DNA from: Rhizobium chutanense
GTDB lineage: Bacteria; Pseudomonadota; Alphaproteobacteria; Rhizobiales; Rhizobiaceae
NCBI RefSeq assembly: GCF_002531935.1
Contig: NZ_NWSV01000003.1
Span: forward strand, 124,001 to 188,000
DNA length: 64,000 nucleotides
Direction of reading: 5' to 3'
The translations under genes were made by a program, and so were the position numbers. Under the pieces are notes generated by a model. The model was not told the origin of the DNA, ran no database searches, and saw only the letters and a list, made by a program, of their open reading frames with translations. Below are positions 19,046-29,280 of this stretch, in pieces (the stretch's first letter is position 1; each line of letters starts with the position of its first letter).

Positions 19046-19852
19046 ATGACCATTTTCATTGTTTGCCATAAGGATTTGCCGAGCTACCCCGCTCCGGAGG
19101 GCTCGAAAATCATATGGCTCAATTCTAAGCCTCCTTTGGACAATAGGGGCATGGATGTTATTCCCGGTTATGATTTTTTCAGCGAGCCGGAGGAGCTTCA
19201 CGCGAAACTGTCAGGGTCGCTGGGGACGATCGTAGTTGCAAAAGTTGCTTCGGAAGAACCGGCAAAACATCGCAACATTACCATCTGGCAATATCGTAAA
19301 TTTTTAACGAGACTAAAAATCGGAACACCGAATCCTGATTATCCAGGGATGAATACAGCGACTTCAGAAGAAACAGAAATAACAAGACCAGAGGATCCTG
19401 ATTTTTTCTTAGAAAACTTCTTTCTTCCCCGCCCGTTGAATCTCTACAACATTTCTCAACACTATGCACGTTTCCACAATATTGTTGACCTCCTCAGATA
19501 TACGGCATGCTCGATCGAAACAAACGCTTTAACACAAGCCGAATCTCTGCATTTTTTCAATTCCGGGACTTTTATCCCTGGAGGCATTGAACTCGGCACC
19601 TATCCGACAGACTGGTGGCTGGATGCTTTTGTGCGTCTTGTCGCGCCATCTTTTGAATTTGCGAAACGATATCAACCGTTTCAGGCCGAAGATCCGGTGC
19701 AGAAACGGGCGATCTCATTTTGCCAGGAGCGCCTGGGAAGCTACCTTCTCATCAAACGGCTAGCCGAACTCTATGGCAATAACCTGCCCGGGTCCTTGTT
19801 CGGAGATATCGCGACCGTATCGAATGATGGGGTCTATAGAAGCGGCGTATGA
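19046..19852 (+). CDS. Unknown AT-rich gene beside the rhamnose cluster
   Basis: About 268 residues from ATG 19046. An in-frame start at 18977 would add 23 residues that do not look like protein. I do not recognise a firm domain. The segments HRNITIWQYRKFLT and QKRAISFCQERLGSYLLIKR recall the 'YRRFL' and C-terminal 'ERL' patterns of capsule-type glycosyltransferase proteins such as DUF4422, but this is a weak resemblance. There are no membrane helices or signal peptide. Base composition is clearly more AT-rich than the neighbours (e.g. 19290-19480), which suggests recent acquisition. Position upstream of a glycosyltransferase-like gene and rfbCBDA suggests a role in surface polysaccharide synthesis. 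Confidence 0.7.
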   Translation: MTIFIVCHKDLPSYPAPEGSKIIWLNSKPPLDNRGMDVIPGYDFFSEPEELHAKLSGSLGTIVVAKVASEEPAKHRNITIWQYRKFLTRLKIGTPNPDYPGMNTATSEETEITRPEDPDFFLENFFLPRPLNLYNISQHYARFHNIVDLLRYTACSIETNALTQAESLHFFNSGTFIPGGIELGTYPTDWWLDAFVRLVAPSFEFAKRYQPFQAEDPVQKRAISFCQERLGSYLLIKRLAELYGNNLPGSLFGDIATVSNDGVYRSGV

Positions 19853-19876
19853 ACCGAGCCGGCCCATTTCTAAACG

Positions 19877-19902
19877 CAGTATCGCAACTCTTTGCGATAC
19901 TG
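19877..19902. other. Perfect 11-bp hairpin between two polysaccharide genes
   Basis: CAGTATCGCAA (19877-19887) is followed by a four-base loop and its exact reverse complement (19892-19902), 25 bases after the stop of the unknown gene at 19046. No T-run follows, so it is not a classical terminator. It could be a stabilising or attenuating structure in the gap before the 20108 gene. Confidence 0.5.
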
Positions 19903-20107
19903 GCAGCAGAAGCGGCTGAGCTAACAAAGCCTGGCTAGAGAAAACCGACCCCCGATAGGTCTGGCTCCCGCAATCACTCCAGGCCGACCAGCGAAAGTCC
20001 TGCAAACAGTGTGGCGCAAGCTTCACATCCAATAGTCGATACGCAAACCAGCCCGAATGCCGTTTCGTAAATCGCGGAGGCGGCGGCCATGCACGAAGGA
20101 CGATGCC

Positions 20108-22081
20108 TTGACGATCAATCAGCCCATTTCCGCTCTGCCAGCCGGTCTTCCTGATCTGGCGCTTCTTACGGAGAAAGCAGCCGGCACGGGGTCGGTCATC
20201 ATCTATCAGCCTTATCTCGATCCTTTGCAGCGTAGCCAGCTCGACGCGGCTGCCATGCCGCTCGACATCTCGTTCAATACGCAGGCTACGACCCGCGAAT
20301 ATGAACTCTTCCTCACCCTGCATCAGCATCACCAAGCGATCGGCCTCGGTGACGACGTGTTTTGGGGGCTGCTCTCCAGCAAATTCGAGATGAAGTCCGT
20401 GACGAGCTTCCCATCCTTCGTCACGGAGGCGGAAAAGGCCAGGGCGGAAGGTGCGGATGCTTATCTCTACAATCCGCTGATCGGCCACGCCGCGATCTAC
20501 AGCAACGTCTGGGAACATTCGCTGCTTGGCGGTCATCCCGGCATGGAACCGATCTTCCTTCATATCCAGGAGCTGGGCTATCCGATCGCGCCGCCGCAGG
20601 ACAAGACTGCCTTCGCGTTCTGCAACTATTTCTGCGGCAACCGGAAATTCTGGTCCGGCTATTTCGCTTTCTGCGAACGCATTCTCGAATCGCTGGAACA
20701 TCAAGCGCGCGCCGGCACGCCGGCCGGCGCCGCCTATGCCGGTACGGCGCACTATTCGCGCGATGCCAACGCGAAGATGCGCCCCTTCGTGATCGAGCGC
20801 CTGCTCGGGCTTTATGTCCAGCAGGCTGCCGCCTCCGGATTGAAAATCGCCGCCTTCGTACCGGCTCTCGCCGATTTCGAATGGAAGTTCGGGACCCGCC
20901 TCGGCCGGATGCTGCATGGCCTCTTTGCCGCCAAGGAAGCCTTTCTGAAGAGCCGTGACGAGGCTCTCCTGACCTCGTGGCAGGAAGGCCGCCAGCCGCT
21001 CGTCAAGCAGCCGCATTTGATCTGGATGGCTGACGATCCGCCCGCCTGGATGCCGCGCGGCCAGTTCATCGGCGGCCGCGAATTGATGCGCGCCTATGCT
21101 CCGCAGGCGGGCGCCTCCCAGATGCCGCAGCAGCCGGCACGGACGGAAAGGCCCGCTATACCAGCCGCGCCGAAAATCGAGCAGCCGCCCGGCAACGCGT
21201 TGCAGCCCTTTAGCGGCGGATGGCAGGCACACAAGGACCGTCATTGCATCTGGATCGTGACGCCCGAAAACTACAATCACAGCCACGCCTTCGACGAAGT
21301 CGCGCTCGGCCTGCAAGGCGCCTTCGAGGAACTCGGCGGCTCGGCACCGATCGTCCGCGATATGAGCGCATTTGCCGGCCGTGCGCCGATCATCTACGGC
21401 GGCAATCTTCTCCCCGCCGAAATCGTCGGCCATCTGCCGAAGGACAGCGTCGTCATCAATCTCGAGCAGGTGTCCGAAGAAAGCAGCTGGATCAATTCGC
21501 GCTATACGTCGATCCTGAGAGCGATGCCGGTGCTCGACTACAGCCCGCGCAACCGCGAAAATCTTGCCGCCAAGGGTATCGATCACGCCGGTGTGCTCGA
21601 AATCGGTTACAGCGGTTGCCTGAGCCAGATTCAGCACAACCCCGTCAAAGATATCGACGTGCTCTTCTACGGCTCGATGAACGAACGCCGCCACCATATC
21701 CTGAAGACGCTGAAGGACCGCGGGCTCAAGGTCGCGCATCTCTTCAACATCTATGGTGCGGAACGCGATGCGGCAATTGCCCGTTCCAAGATCGTGATCA
21801 ACATCCATCATTATGCGAGCGGCGTCTTCGAGATCGTGCGCATTTCCTATCTGCTCGCCAATCAGGTTTGCGTGCTGACGGAAGGCGACATCCGCGATCC
21901 AGACCTCCAGCCCTTCATCGGCGGCTTGGCAATTGAGCCCTATGACGCCATGATCGAGCGCTGCTACAAGCTGATCGCAGATGCCAAAGAGCGCGATGCC
22001 ATTGCCGCGACAGGCTTTGCTGCCATGCGAAGCCGCTCGCAGGCGGAGATGCTGATGAGCGTCATGAAGGCAGGCGCTTGA
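20108..22081 (+). CDS. Large glycosyltransferase-like protein
   Basis: About 657 residues. The C-terminal third (from about residue 380) looks like a GT-B type glycosyltransferase: IWIVTPENYNHSHAFDE, VVINLEQV, DIDVLFYGSMNERRHHILKTL, INIHHYASGVFEIVRISYLLAN (Glu at the donor-site position) and VLTEGD. The N-terminal half (GHAAIYSNVWEHSLLGGHPG, AFCNYFCGNRKFW) is a separate cytosolic domain I cannot name, joined by a Pro/Ala-rich linker (about 340-380). Start: TTG at 20108 with AAGGA seven bases upstream. An ATG at 20057 adds an Arg-rich stretch without a ribosome site. It ends 24 bp before rfbC and so probably transfers rhamnose or another surface sugar. Confidence 0.75.
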   Translation: MTINQPISALPAGLPDLALLTEKAAGTGSVIIYQPYLDPLQRSQLDAAAMPLDISFNTQATTREYELFLTLHQHHQAIGLGDDVFWGLLSSKFEMKSVTSFPSFVTEAEKARAEGADAYLYNPLIGHAAIYSNVWEHSLLGGHPGMEPIFLHIQELGYPIAPPQDKTAFAFCNYFCGNRKFWSGYFAFCERILESLEHQARAGTPAGAAYAGTAHYSRDANAKMRPFVIERLLGLYVQQAAASGLKIAAFVPALADFEWKFGTRLGRMLHGLFAAKEAFLKSRDEALLTSWQEGRQPLVKQPHLIWMADDPPAWMPRGQFIGGRELMRAYAPQAGASQMPQQPARTERPAIPAAPKIEQPPGNALQPFSGGWQAHKDRHCIWIVTPENYNHSHAFDEVALGLQGAFEELGGSAPIVRDMSAFAGRAPIIYGGNLLPAEIVGHLPKDSVVINLEQVSEESSWINSRYTSILRAMPVLDYSPRNRENLAAKGIDHAGVLEIGYSGCLSQIQHNPVKDIDVLFYGSMNERRHHILKTLKDRGLKVAHLFNIYGAERDAAIARSKIVINIHHYASGVFEIVRISYLLANQVCVLTEGDIRDPDLQPFIGGLAIEPYDAMIERCYKLIADAKERDAIAATGFAAMRSRSQAEMLMSVMKAGA

Positions 22082-22105
22082 TGAAAGCCGCAGAAAAGGT
22101 AAGCC

Positions 22106-22684
22106 ATGCGTATTGAGACTGCGGCCATCGAGGGCATCGTTACAATCACGCCGCCACGCTTCGGCGACCACCGCGGCTATTTCTCCGAAGTATTCAAGGA
22201 TGCCTGGTTCCGGGAAAATGTGGCCGACGTCACGTTCGTCCAGGACAATGAATCGCTGTCGGCGCAGGCCGGCACCGTCCGAGGGCTGCATTTCCAGATA
22301 GGGCCGTTCGCGCAAGGCAAACTGGTGCGCTGCCTTGCCGGGCGGATCATGGATGTCGTCGTCGATATCCGCGTGGGGTCGCCGAGCTTCGGCAAATGGC
22401 TCTCTCAGGAGCTTTCGCCGGACACCGGCATGCAGCTCTGGATACCGGCCGGTTTCGCACACGGATTCGTAACGATCGAGCCGAACAGCGTCATCAGCTA
22501 CAAGGTAACCGCACCCTACAGCCCGCAGCATGATCGGGGCATCGCGTGGAATGATCCGATGATCGGCATTCGCTGGCCCTTCGATGAGAGAGACATGGTC
22601 TCATCCGACAAGGACAAGACGCTGCCGCGGCTCGCCGATCTGCCAAGCCATTTTTCCTATTCGCTGCAGCAACCCAAGGATTGA
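22106..22684 (+). CDS. rfbC: dTDP-4-dehydrorhamnose 3,5-epimerase
   Basis: 192 residues. It epimerises dTDP-4-keto-6-deoxyglucose, step three of dTDP-L-rhamnose synthesis. It has the RmlC cupin with GDHRGYFSE-type start (FGDHRGYF), QDNESLS, the catalytic-His motif RGLHFQ, and IPAGFAHGF. First of four tightly packed genes in the order rfbC-rfbB-rfbD-rfbA. AAAGG precedes the ATG. Confidence 0.95.
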   Translation: MRIETAAIEGIVTITPPRFGDHRGYFSEVFKDAWFRENVADVTFVQDNESLSAQAGTVRGLHFQIGPFAQGKLVRCLAGRIMDVVVDIRVGSPSFGKWLSQELSPDTGMQLWIPAGFAHGFVTIEPNSVISYKVTAPYSPQHDRGIAWNDPMIGIRWPFDERDMVSSDKDKTLPRLADLPSHFSYSLQQPKD

Positions 22685-22690
22685 TCTACG

Positions 22691-23746
22691 ATGCGCATAT
22701 TGGTCACGGGCGGAGCGGGCTTCATCGGATCGGCATTGGTGCGCCATCTCGTCAATGAAATCGGCGCCGAGGTGCTGAACGTCGATGCGCTGACTTATGC
22801 CGGAAATCTGGCATCGCTGAAATCCGTCGAAGCGGCCCCCAACTATCAATTCCTGCGTGCCGACATCTGCGACCACGCCAGGATGCAGGAAGCATTCGCG
22901 TCCTTCCGTCCTGATATCGTCATGCATCTTGCGGCAGAGAGCCATGTCGACCGCTCGATCTCGGGCGCTGCCGATTTCATTCAGACCAATATTGTCGGCA
23001 CATTCAGCCTGCTGGATGCTGCACGGCACTATTGGGATAGGCTCGACGCGTGCAGCAAGAGTGCCTTCCGCTTTCTGCATGTCTCCACGGACGAGGTCTA
23101 TGGCTCGCTCGGCGACCAGGGCCTCTTCGAGGAGACGACGCCTTATGATCCATCATCGCCCTACTCCGCCTCCAAGGCCGCGAGCGACCATCTGGCAATC
23201 GCCTGGCACCGCACCTACGGCCTGCCCGTCGTCGTCTCCAATTGCTCCAACAATTACGGTCCGTTCCATTTCCCGGAAAAGCTCATTCCGCTGATGATCC
23301 TGAACGCGTTGGAGGGCAAGCCTCTTCCGGTTTACGGCAATGGCGCGAATATCCGCGACTGGCTCTATGTCGAAGACCACGCCCGCGCGCTCTTTACGAT
23401 CGCTTCACGGGGCCGGCTCGGCGAGAAATACAATGTCGGCGGCCGCAATGAGCGCCGGAATATCGATGTCGTTCATCGCATCTGCGCTATTCTCGACGGC
23501 GTCTACCAAGACAAGGGACCGCATGCGCGTCTGATCACCAACGTCACGGACCGCCCGGGCCACGACGCACGCTATGCGATCGATGCCTCGAAGCTTGAAA
23601 GCGAACTTGGCTGGAAGGCGCAAGAGACCTTCGAAACCGGCATAGAAAAGACGGTGCAATGGTACTTGGAAAACGAATGGTGGTGGAGGCCGCTGCGCGA
23701 AAACGTCTACTCCGGCGAACGCCTCGGCGTTTTCAAGGGACGATAA
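22691..23746 (+). CDS. rfbB: dTDP-glucose 4,6-dehydratase
   Basis: 351 residues, an extended short-chain dehydrogenase. The NAD-binding [14 protein letters not shown] is at the N-terminus, then [23 protein letters not shown], the catalytic YSASKA and [17 protein letters not shown]. It makes dTDP-4-keto-6-deoxyglucose, step two of the rhamnose pathway. The start is six bases after the rfbC stop, with AAGGA inside the end of rfbC. Confidence 0.97.
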   Translation: MRILVTGGAGFIGSALVRHLVNEIGAEVLNVDALTYAGNLASLKSVEAAPNYQFLRADICDHARMQEAFASFRPDIVMHLAAESHVDRSISGAADFIQTNIVGTFSLLDAARHYWDRLDACSKSAFRFLHVSTDEVYGSLGDQGLFEETTPYDPSSPYSASKAASDHLAIAWHRTYGLPVVVSNCSNNYGPFHFPEKLIPLMILNALEGKPLPVYGNGANIRDWLYVEDHARALFTIASRGRLGEKYNVGGRNERRNIDVVHRICAILDGVYQDKGPHARLITNVTDRPGHDARYAIDASKLESELGWKAQETFETGIEKTVQWYLENEWWWRPLRENVYSGERLGVFKGR

Positions 23747-23749
23747 GCG

Positions 23750-24637
23750 ATGCGCATTGCCGTCACCGGCAAACAGGGCCAGGTCGTTCAGTCGCTGCTC
23801 AGACGTGGCGCTGAAACGAGCGTCGAAGTCAGCGTCGTCGGGCGCCCGGAAATGGACCTTGCGGATCCCGCAAGTATCGCAGCCGCCTTCTCGGCTTTGC
23901 GCCCGGATGTGATCGTCTCGGCCGCCGCCTATACGGCGGTGGACAAGGCCGAGAGCGAAGCCGACCTTGCTTTTGCCGTCAACGCGGCGGGCGCCGGGGC
24001 GGTTGCCGAGGCTGCCGCGCGGATCGGGGTTCCGGTCATCCACATTTCGACCGACTACGTTTTCAGCGGCGACAAGGCCTCCGCTTATTCCGAAGAGGAT
24101 GCGACAGCGCCGATTTCGGTCTACGGGCGTTCTAAGCTTGCGGGCGAAAAGGCCGTCGCGGCGGCAAACCCGAACCACGTCATCTTGCGCACCGCCTGGG
24201 TCTATTCGCCCTTTGGCGCCAATTTCCTGAAAACGATGCTGCGGCTTTCCGAGACGCGCGATCATCTCGGCGTTGTCGCCGATCAGACAGGATGCCCGAC
24301 CTCGGCGCTCGATATCGCCGACGCGATTCTTGCGATCGCAGCCCGTATTGTAGGGGACCCCACGCCATCGCTCCGCGGCACCTTTCATCTGACGGGGAGC
24401 GGCGAAGCAAGCTGGGCTGATTTCGCCGAAGAGATATTCGCGGAACTTCGTAGATCCGGCGGCAGAACCGTCGACGTCAAGCGCATCCCGACGGCGGACT
24501 ATCCGACACCGGCGAAGCGTCCCGCCAATTCGCGTCTCAACGGCGACAAGCTCGCCAGAGCATATGGAATCCGGCTGCCGGAGTGGAAGCCGTCGATGAA
24601 GATTGTCATGCGAGACCTTTTGAATAAAGGTCTTTAG
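23750..24637 (+). CDS. rfbD: dTDP-4-dehydrorhamnose reductase
   Basis: 295 residues. NADPH-dependent reduction in the last step to dTDP-L-rhamnose. Motifs: [11 protein letters not shown] at the nucleotide site, [22 protein letters not shown] and the catalytic YGRSKLAGE. Three bases separate it from rfbB. Confidence 0.96.
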   Translation: MRIAVTGKQGQVVQSLLRRGAETSVEVSVVGRPEMDLADPASIAAAFSALRPDVIVSAAAYTAVDKAESEADLAFAVNAAGAGAVAEAAARIGVPVIHISTDYVFSGDKASAYSEEDATAPISVYGRSKLAGEKAVAAANPNHVILRTAWVYSPFGANFLKTMLRLSETRDHLGVVADQTGCPTSALDIADAILAIAARIVGDPTPSLRGTFHLTGSGEASWADFAEEIFAELRRSGGRTVDVKRIPTADYPTPAKRPANSRLNGDKLARAYGIRLPEWKPSMKIVMRDLLNKGL

Positions 24638-24647
24638 GGAGATGAGC

Positions 24648-25517
24648 ATGAAGGGGATTATTCTGGCCGGCGGCACGGGCACGCGTCTGCATCCGATCAC
24701 GCAGGCCGTCTCGAAACAGTTGATGCCGGTCTACGATAAGCCGATGATCTACTATCCGCTGACGACGCTCATGCTCGCCGGTATCAGGGAATTGCTGATC
24801 ATCACCACGCCTCACGACGTCGAGGCCTTCAAGCGCCTTCTTGGCGACGGCTCGCAATGGGGAATTTCGCTGACCTATGCCGTACAGCCGAGCCCGGACG
24901 GCCTTGCCCAGGCCTTCATCATCGGCGCCGACTTCGTGCATGGCGACAGTTCGGCACTCGTTCTCGGCGACAACATCTTCTATGGACACGGACTGCCGGA
25001 AATCATGAAATCCGGCACGAGCCGGCGGGAAGGCGCGACGGTGTTCGCCTATCACGTCACCGATCCGGAACGCTATGGCGTTGTCGGCTTTGACGAAAAG
25101 ATGAATGCGCTGTCGATCGAGGAGAAGCCGAAGGAGCCGAAATCGAACTGGGCGGTAACCGGCCTCTATTTCTACGACCAGCAGGTGGTCGATATCGCCG
25201 CCAACCTGAAGCCATCACCGCGCGGTGAATTGGAAATCACCGATGTCAATCGCACCTATCTCGAGCGCGGCCAGCTGTTCGTGGAACTGATGGGCCGGGG
25301 CTATGCCTGGCTCGACACCGGCACGCCGGACAGCCTGCACGATGCCGCAGGTTTCGTCAGCACGCTGGAGAAACGCCAGGGCTTCAAGATCGCCTGCCCG
25401 GAAGAGGTCGCCTGGCGCATGGGTTACATCTCGCAGGACGACCTCGCCAGACTCGCGGCGACGCTCGGCAAGAGCGCCTACGGCCAGTATCTGACGAAGC
25501 TGTCTCCGGATTGGTGA
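24648..25517 (+). CDS. rfbA: Glucose-1-phosphate thymidylyltransferase
   Basis: 289 residues. It joins glucose-1-phosphate and dTTP to give dTDP-glucose, the entry step of the rhamnose pathway. Motifs: [15 protein letters not shown] at the N-terminus, [17 protein letters not shown] and VLGDNIFYG, with [15 protein letters not shown] residues near the C-terminus. The ATG at 24648 is preferred because AGGGAG lies just upstream; an ATG at 24642 overlaps that ribosome site. Last gene of the rfb set; only 17 bp separate its stop from the convergent ribE stop. Confidence 0.96.
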   Translation: MKGIILAGGTGTRLHPITQAVSKQLMPVYDKPMIYYPLTTLMLAGIRELLIITTPHDVEAFKRLLGDGSQWGISLTYAVQPSPDGLAQAFIIGADFVHGDSSALVLGDNIFYGHGLPEIMKSGTSRREGATVFAYHVTDPERYGVVGFDEKMNALSIEEKPKEPKSNWAVTGLYFYDQQVVDIAANLKPSPRGELEITDVNRTYLERGQLFVELMGRGYAWLDTGTPDSLHDAAGFVSTLEKRQGFKIACPEEVAWRMGYISQDDLARLAATLGKSAYGQYLTKLSPDW

Positions 25518-25534
25518 GCTATCGATTTTCGGGG

Positions 25535-26146
25535 TTATGCGCTCGGGAATTCAGCCAGCCGGGCGGCGTAGCGCGCCATGGTGTCGACTTCGAAATTGAC
25601 GAAATCGCCGGCCTTGCGGTCGCCCCAGGTGGTGACTTCGAGCGTGTGGCGGATGAGCAGGACGTCGAAATCCGTGCCGTCGACCGCATTGACCGTCAGC
25701 GAGGTGCCGTCGAGCGCAATCGAGCCCTTGGGAGCGACGAATTTGGCCAGATGTTCGGGGGCGCGAAGGCGGTAACGTGTGGCGTCGCCCTCCGATGTCA
25801 CCGAGAGGATTTCCGCCTTGCCGTCGACATGGCCGGAAACGATGTGACCGCCGAGTTCGTCGCCGATCTTCAGCGACCGCTCGAGATTGATGCGGCTGCC
25901 CTGCTGCCAGGTGCCGATCGTCGTCAGCCGCAGCGCCTCTTCCCAAGCCTCGACCTCGAACCATCGGCCGTTGCTGCCTTCATCAGGCAGGCCGGTGACG
26001 GTGAGGCAGATGCCGGAATGGGAAATGGAGGCGCCCATATCGATGGTCGAGGGATCATAAGCGGTCGCGACGCGGAGCTTGATGCCTTCCTTCAACGCTG
26101 AAACACTTTCGATTGTACCGATATCCGTGACAATTCCGGTGAACAT
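25535..26146 (-). CDS. ribE: Riboflavin synthase alpha subunit
   Basis: About 203 residues. It dismutates two lumazine molecules to riboflavin. It has the family start MFTGIVTDIGTI and the duplicated lumazine-binding fold: SHSGICLTVTGL in the first half and DGTSLTVNAVDG in the second. Its ATG overlaps the ribD stop by one base (TGATG), so it is coupled to ribD. The next gene on this strand, ribH, is 8.7 kb downstream. Confidence 0.95.
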   Translation of the reverse strand: MFTGIVTDIGTIESVSALKEGIKLRVATAYDPSTIDMGASISHSGICLTVTGLPDEGSNGRWFEVEAWEEALRLTTIGTWQQGSRINLERSLKIGDELGGHIVSGHVDGKAEILSVTSEGDATRYRLRAPEHLAKFVAPKGSIALDGTSLTVNAVDGTDFDVLLIRHTLEVTTWGDRKAGDFVNFEVDTMARYAARLAEFPSA

Positions 26147-27276
26147 CAATTCTCTCTTTCATATTCGTCCAGGCGATCAACGCCGAATAGAGACGTGCCC
26201 CGATGGGCGAAACCGGATGGTATGTCGGTTGCCCGCAACGGGGATTCAATACCGCCCTCACCGATGACCACGGGCGCCTGGTAAAGCTGGATACGATCGA
26301 CGAGGCCGGCATCGAGAAAAAGCCGCGCCGTCTTTGCGCCGCCCTCGACCAGAAGCGAGGAAATGCCGCGTGTTGCAAGCGCCGGCAGCAGGATTTCCGG
26401 ATGATAGGGATTGCAATAGACAACCTCGACACCGGCGGCTTCGAGTGCGGTACGGCGGGAGTCTATGTCGGTAGGGTCGGTGGGCGGAGCACTCCCCTCC
26501 GCCTGTGATAATGACGCTTCCTCACTCGCCACCACGATTACCGGCACCTGCCGAGCCGTCTGAACCAGCTTGCTCGTCAACGGCAACGCAAGAGAGGGAT
26601 CGAGGACGATCCGAACAGGCGACTGCGCTTCAAGACCTGGGATCCGGACCGTCAGCAGCGGATCATCCGATATCGCGGTGCCGATGCCGACGAGGATCGC
26701 ATCGGTTTCGGCGCGTAGCGCCTGCACCTCGGCGCGGGCCTCCGGGCCTGTGATCGCCACCTGGCCCTCCCCTTCGCGGCCAATCATGCCATCGGCGGAA
26801 ACGGCAAGCTTGAGAGTCACATAGGGACGGTTCTTCGTCTGGCGGGTGAGATAGGCGGCGAGCGAATGCCGGCCCTCCGCCTCCAGCACGCCGGCGTCCA
26901 CCTCGATGCCGGCGTGGCGCAGCATCGAAATGCCGCGGCCGGAGACGCGCGGATCGGGATCGGTGACGCTGATGACGACGCGGGCGACGCCATAGGCGAT
27001 CAGCGCCTCGGCGCAGGGCGGCGTCTTGCCGTGATGCGAGCAGGGTTCGAGGGTCACATAGGCGGTGGCGCCGCGGGCAGCCGCACCCGCCTCGGCGAGC
27101 GCCTGCGGCTCGGCATGCGGGCGGCCGCCGACGGCAGTGACCGCCTGGCCGACGACGACGCCGTCCCTGACGATCACGCAGCCGACGGAGGGGTTGGTGG
27201 TAGTGCGGCCGAGATGCCGGCGCGACAGGCGGATCGCCGCCGCCATGAAACGCTCGTCATCCGGCGTAATGCTCAT
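26146..27276 (-). CDS. ribD: Bifunctional diaminohydroxyphosphoribosylaminopyrimidine deaminase / reductase
   Basis: 376 residues. The N-terminal Zn deaminase has HAEPQALAEAG and PCSHHGKTPPCAEAL. The C-terminal NADPH reductase has LKLAVSADGMIG, AILVGIGTAISDDPLLTVR and LLVEGGAKTARLF. It performs two steps early in the GTP branch of riboflavin synthesis. An acidic insertion with VASEEASLSQAEGS near residue 255 is variable among homologues. Three bases after nrdR. Confidence 0.95.
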   Translation of the reverse strand: MSITPDDERFMAAAIRLSRRHLGRTTTNPSVGCVIVRDGVVVGQAVTAVGGRPHAEPQALAEAGAAARGATAYVTLEPCSHHGKTPPCAEALIAYGVARVVISVTDPDPRVSGRGISMLRHAGIEVDAGVLEAEGRHSLAAYLTRQTKNRPYVTLKLAVSADGMIGREGEGQVAITGPEARAEVQALRAETDAILVGIGTAISDDPLLTVRIPGLEAQSPVRIVLDPSLALPLTSKLVQTARQVPVIVVASEEASLSQAEGSAPPTDPTDIDSRRTALEAAGVEVVYCNPYHPEILLPALATRGISSLLVEGGAKTARLFLDAGLVDRIQLYQAPVVIGEGGIESPLRATDIPSGFAHRGTSLFGVDRLDEYEREN

Positions 27277-27279
27277 GGT

Positions 27280-27756
27280 TCATCCGTCCAGCGGGTCGCG
27301 GGCGATCTTGGCGTTGATTTCGGAAATGACCTTCTCGAAATCCTCGGCAAGCGAGAAATCCCGATAGACGGAGGCATAACGCACGAAGCCGACATCATCG
27401 AGGCTCTTCATGGCTTCGAGCACCTGCAGGCCGATCTGCTCGGAGGAAATTTCGGTCTCGCCGGAACTCTCCAGCCGGCGGACGATGCCGGAAACGGCGC
27501 GCTCGATGCGGTCACGCTCGACCGGGCGCTTGCGCAGTGCCACTTCGAAGGAACGCACCAGCTTGTCGCGGTCGAAGGGCACCTTGCGGCCGGTCTTCTT
27601 GGTGACCATCAGCTCGCGCAGCTGCACACGCTCGAAGGTGGTGAAGCGACCGCCGCAATCCGGACAGATACGCCGCCGGCGGATGGAGGTGTTATCCTCC
27701 GCCGGACGCGAATCCTTGACCTGAGTATCTTCCGAACCGCAATAGGGGCAGCGCAT
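27280..27756 (-). CDS. nrdR: Transcriptional repressor NrdR
   Basis: 158 residues. The zinc ribbon has [13 protein letters not shown] and [13 protein letters not shown]; the ATP-cone domain follows ([16 protein letters not shown]). It represses ribonucleotide reductase genes in response to dATP/ATP by binding NrdR boxes. It sits between glyA and ribD, a widespread arrangement. Confidence 0.96.
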   Translation of the reverse strand: MRCPYCGSEDTQVKDSRPAEDNTSIRRRRICPDCGGRFTTFERVQLRELMVTKKTGRKVPFDRDKLVRSFEVALRKRPVERDRIERAVSGIVRRLESSGETEISSEQIGLQVLEAMKSLDDVGFVRYASVYRDFSLAEDFEKVISEINAKIARDPLDG

Positions 27757-27765
27757 CGCTACTCC

Positions 27766-29064
27766 TTATCCCATGTAGTCATACATTGGGAAGCGGTCGG
27801 TGAGGTTGACCACCTTGCCGCGCACGGCGGCTTCGACGGCAGCGTTGCCTTCATCGGAATTGGCGACCTTCAGGCCGTCGAGAACCTCGACGATGAGGTT
27901 GCCGATTTCGCGGAATTCGGCTTCCTTGAAGCCGCGCGTCGTGCCGGCCGGCGCGCCGAGACGCACGCCCGAGGTGACGAAGGGCTTTTCCGGATCGAAG
28001 GGAATGCCGTTCTTGTTGCAGGTGACGTAGGCGCGGCCAAGCGCTGCCTCGGCGCGCTTGCCGGTGGCATTCTTCTTGCGCAGGTCGACCAGCATCAGGT
28101 GGTTGTCGGTGCCGCCGGAGACGACGTCGAGGCCGCCTGCGATCAGCGTTTCGGCCAGCGCCCGGGCGTTCTTGACGACCTGGGCGGCGTATTCCTTGAA
28201 CTCCGGCTGCAACGCCTCGCCGAAGGCGACGGCCTTGGCGGCGATGATGTGCATCAGCGGGCCACCCTGCAGGCCGGGGAAGACGGCCGAATTGAACTTC
28301 TTCGCCAGATCCTCTTCATTGGTGAGGATGACGCCGCCGCGCGGGCCGCGCAGCGACTTGTGGGTCGTGGTCGTCGCGACATGGCAATGCGGGAACGGCG
28401 ACGGATGCTGGCCACCGGCGACGAGGCCGGCGATGTGGGCCATGTCGACCATCAGATAGGCGCCGACGCTGTCGGCGATTTCGCGGAAGCGCTTCCAGTC
28501 CCAGATGCGGGAATAGGCGGTGCCGCCGGCGATGATCAGCTTCGGCTTGTGCTCTTCGGCCTTGCGGGCGACTTCGTCCATATCGAGAAGGTTGTCGCCT
28601 TCACGCACGCCGTAGGAAACGACGTTGAACCACTTGCCGGACATGTTGACCGGCGAACCATGCGTGAGGTGGCCGCCCGAATTCAGGTCGAGACCCATGA
28701 ATGTATCGCCGGGCTGCAGCAGCGCCAGGAACACGGCCTGGTTCATCTGCGAACCGGAATTCGGCTGGACGTTGGCGAAATTGACGCCGAACAGCTTCTT
28801 GGCGCGCTCGATCGCCAGTTCCTCGGCGATATCGACGAACTGGCAGCCGCCGTAATAGCGCTTGCCGGGATAACCCTCGGCATATTTGTTGGTCATGATG
28901 GAGCCCTGGGCTTCCAGCACGGCGCGGGAGACGATGTTCTCGGAAGCGATCAGTTCGATCTCGTGCCGTTGGCGACCGAGTTCCTTTCCGATCGCGCCGA
29001 AAATCTCCGGATCGACGTCCGCAAGCGAGCGATTGAAGAAGGATTCGGTGGAAGCATTGGTCAT
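27766..29064 (-). CDS. glyA: Serine hydroxymethyltransferase
   Basis: About 432 residues. A PLP enzyme that converts serine and tetrahydrofolate to glycine and methylene-THF. Motifs: [19 protein letters not shown], the PLP-lysine motif [14 protein letters not shown], and [12 protein letters not shown]. The start is placed at 29064 ([10 protein letters not shown]), behind GAGGAG; a start at 29079 adds five residues. First gene of glyA-nrdR-ribD-ribE. Confidence 0.96.
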   Translation of the reverse strand: MTNASTESFFNRSLADVDPEIFGAIGKELGRQRHEIELIASENIVSRAVLEAQGSIMTNKYAEGYPGKRYYGGCQFVDIAEELAIERAKKLFGVNFANVQPNSGSQMNQAVFLALLQPGDTFMGLDLNSGGHLTHGSPVNMSGKWFNVVSYGVREGDNLLDMDEVARKAEEHKPKLIIAGGTAYSRIWDWKRFREIADSVGAYLMVDMAHIAGLVAGGQHPSPFPHCHVATTTTHKSLRGPRGGVILTNEEDLAKKFNSAVFPGLQGGPLMHIIAAKAVAFGEALQPEFKEYAAQVVKNARALAETLIAGGLDVVSGGTDNHLMLVDLRKKNATGKRAEAALGRAYVTCNKNGIPFDPEKPFVTSGVRLGAPAGTTRGFKEAEFREIGNLIVEVLDGLKVANSDEGNAAVEAAVRGKVVNLTDRFPMYDYMG

Positions 29065-29226
29065 GGGCGGGCTCCTCAACTGGAATGCGGTGAGGTATTA
29101 TCCTTCCGCTGTGGCAAGGGCAATACGAAGAACGACATTTGCTGAGCAAACCGCGCGCTCCATGCTGTTTTGCGGCCGCAACCTGCGGATAGCTGGGCGA
29201 CCCATAGAGGCTACCCTCCCCGGCAT

Positions 29227-29253
29227 AAAAAAACCGCGCCCGAAAGCGCGGTT
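29227..29253 (-). terminator. Rho-independent terminator of the L,D-transpeptidase gene
   Basis: On the minus strand an AACCGCGC/GCGCGGTT 8-bp stem with a six-base loop is followed by seven T. It lies about 28 bases after the stop of the transpeptidase gene and before glyA. Confidence 0.88.
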
Positions 29254-29280
29254 CTCACATCACGATGCAGAGGTCGCCGC

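Noticed and set aside
19760..22531. 923-codon minus-strand open frame opposite the glycosyltransferase-like gene and rfbC
   Set aside because: It spans two real genes and their gap, lacks any domain, and has shadow composition.
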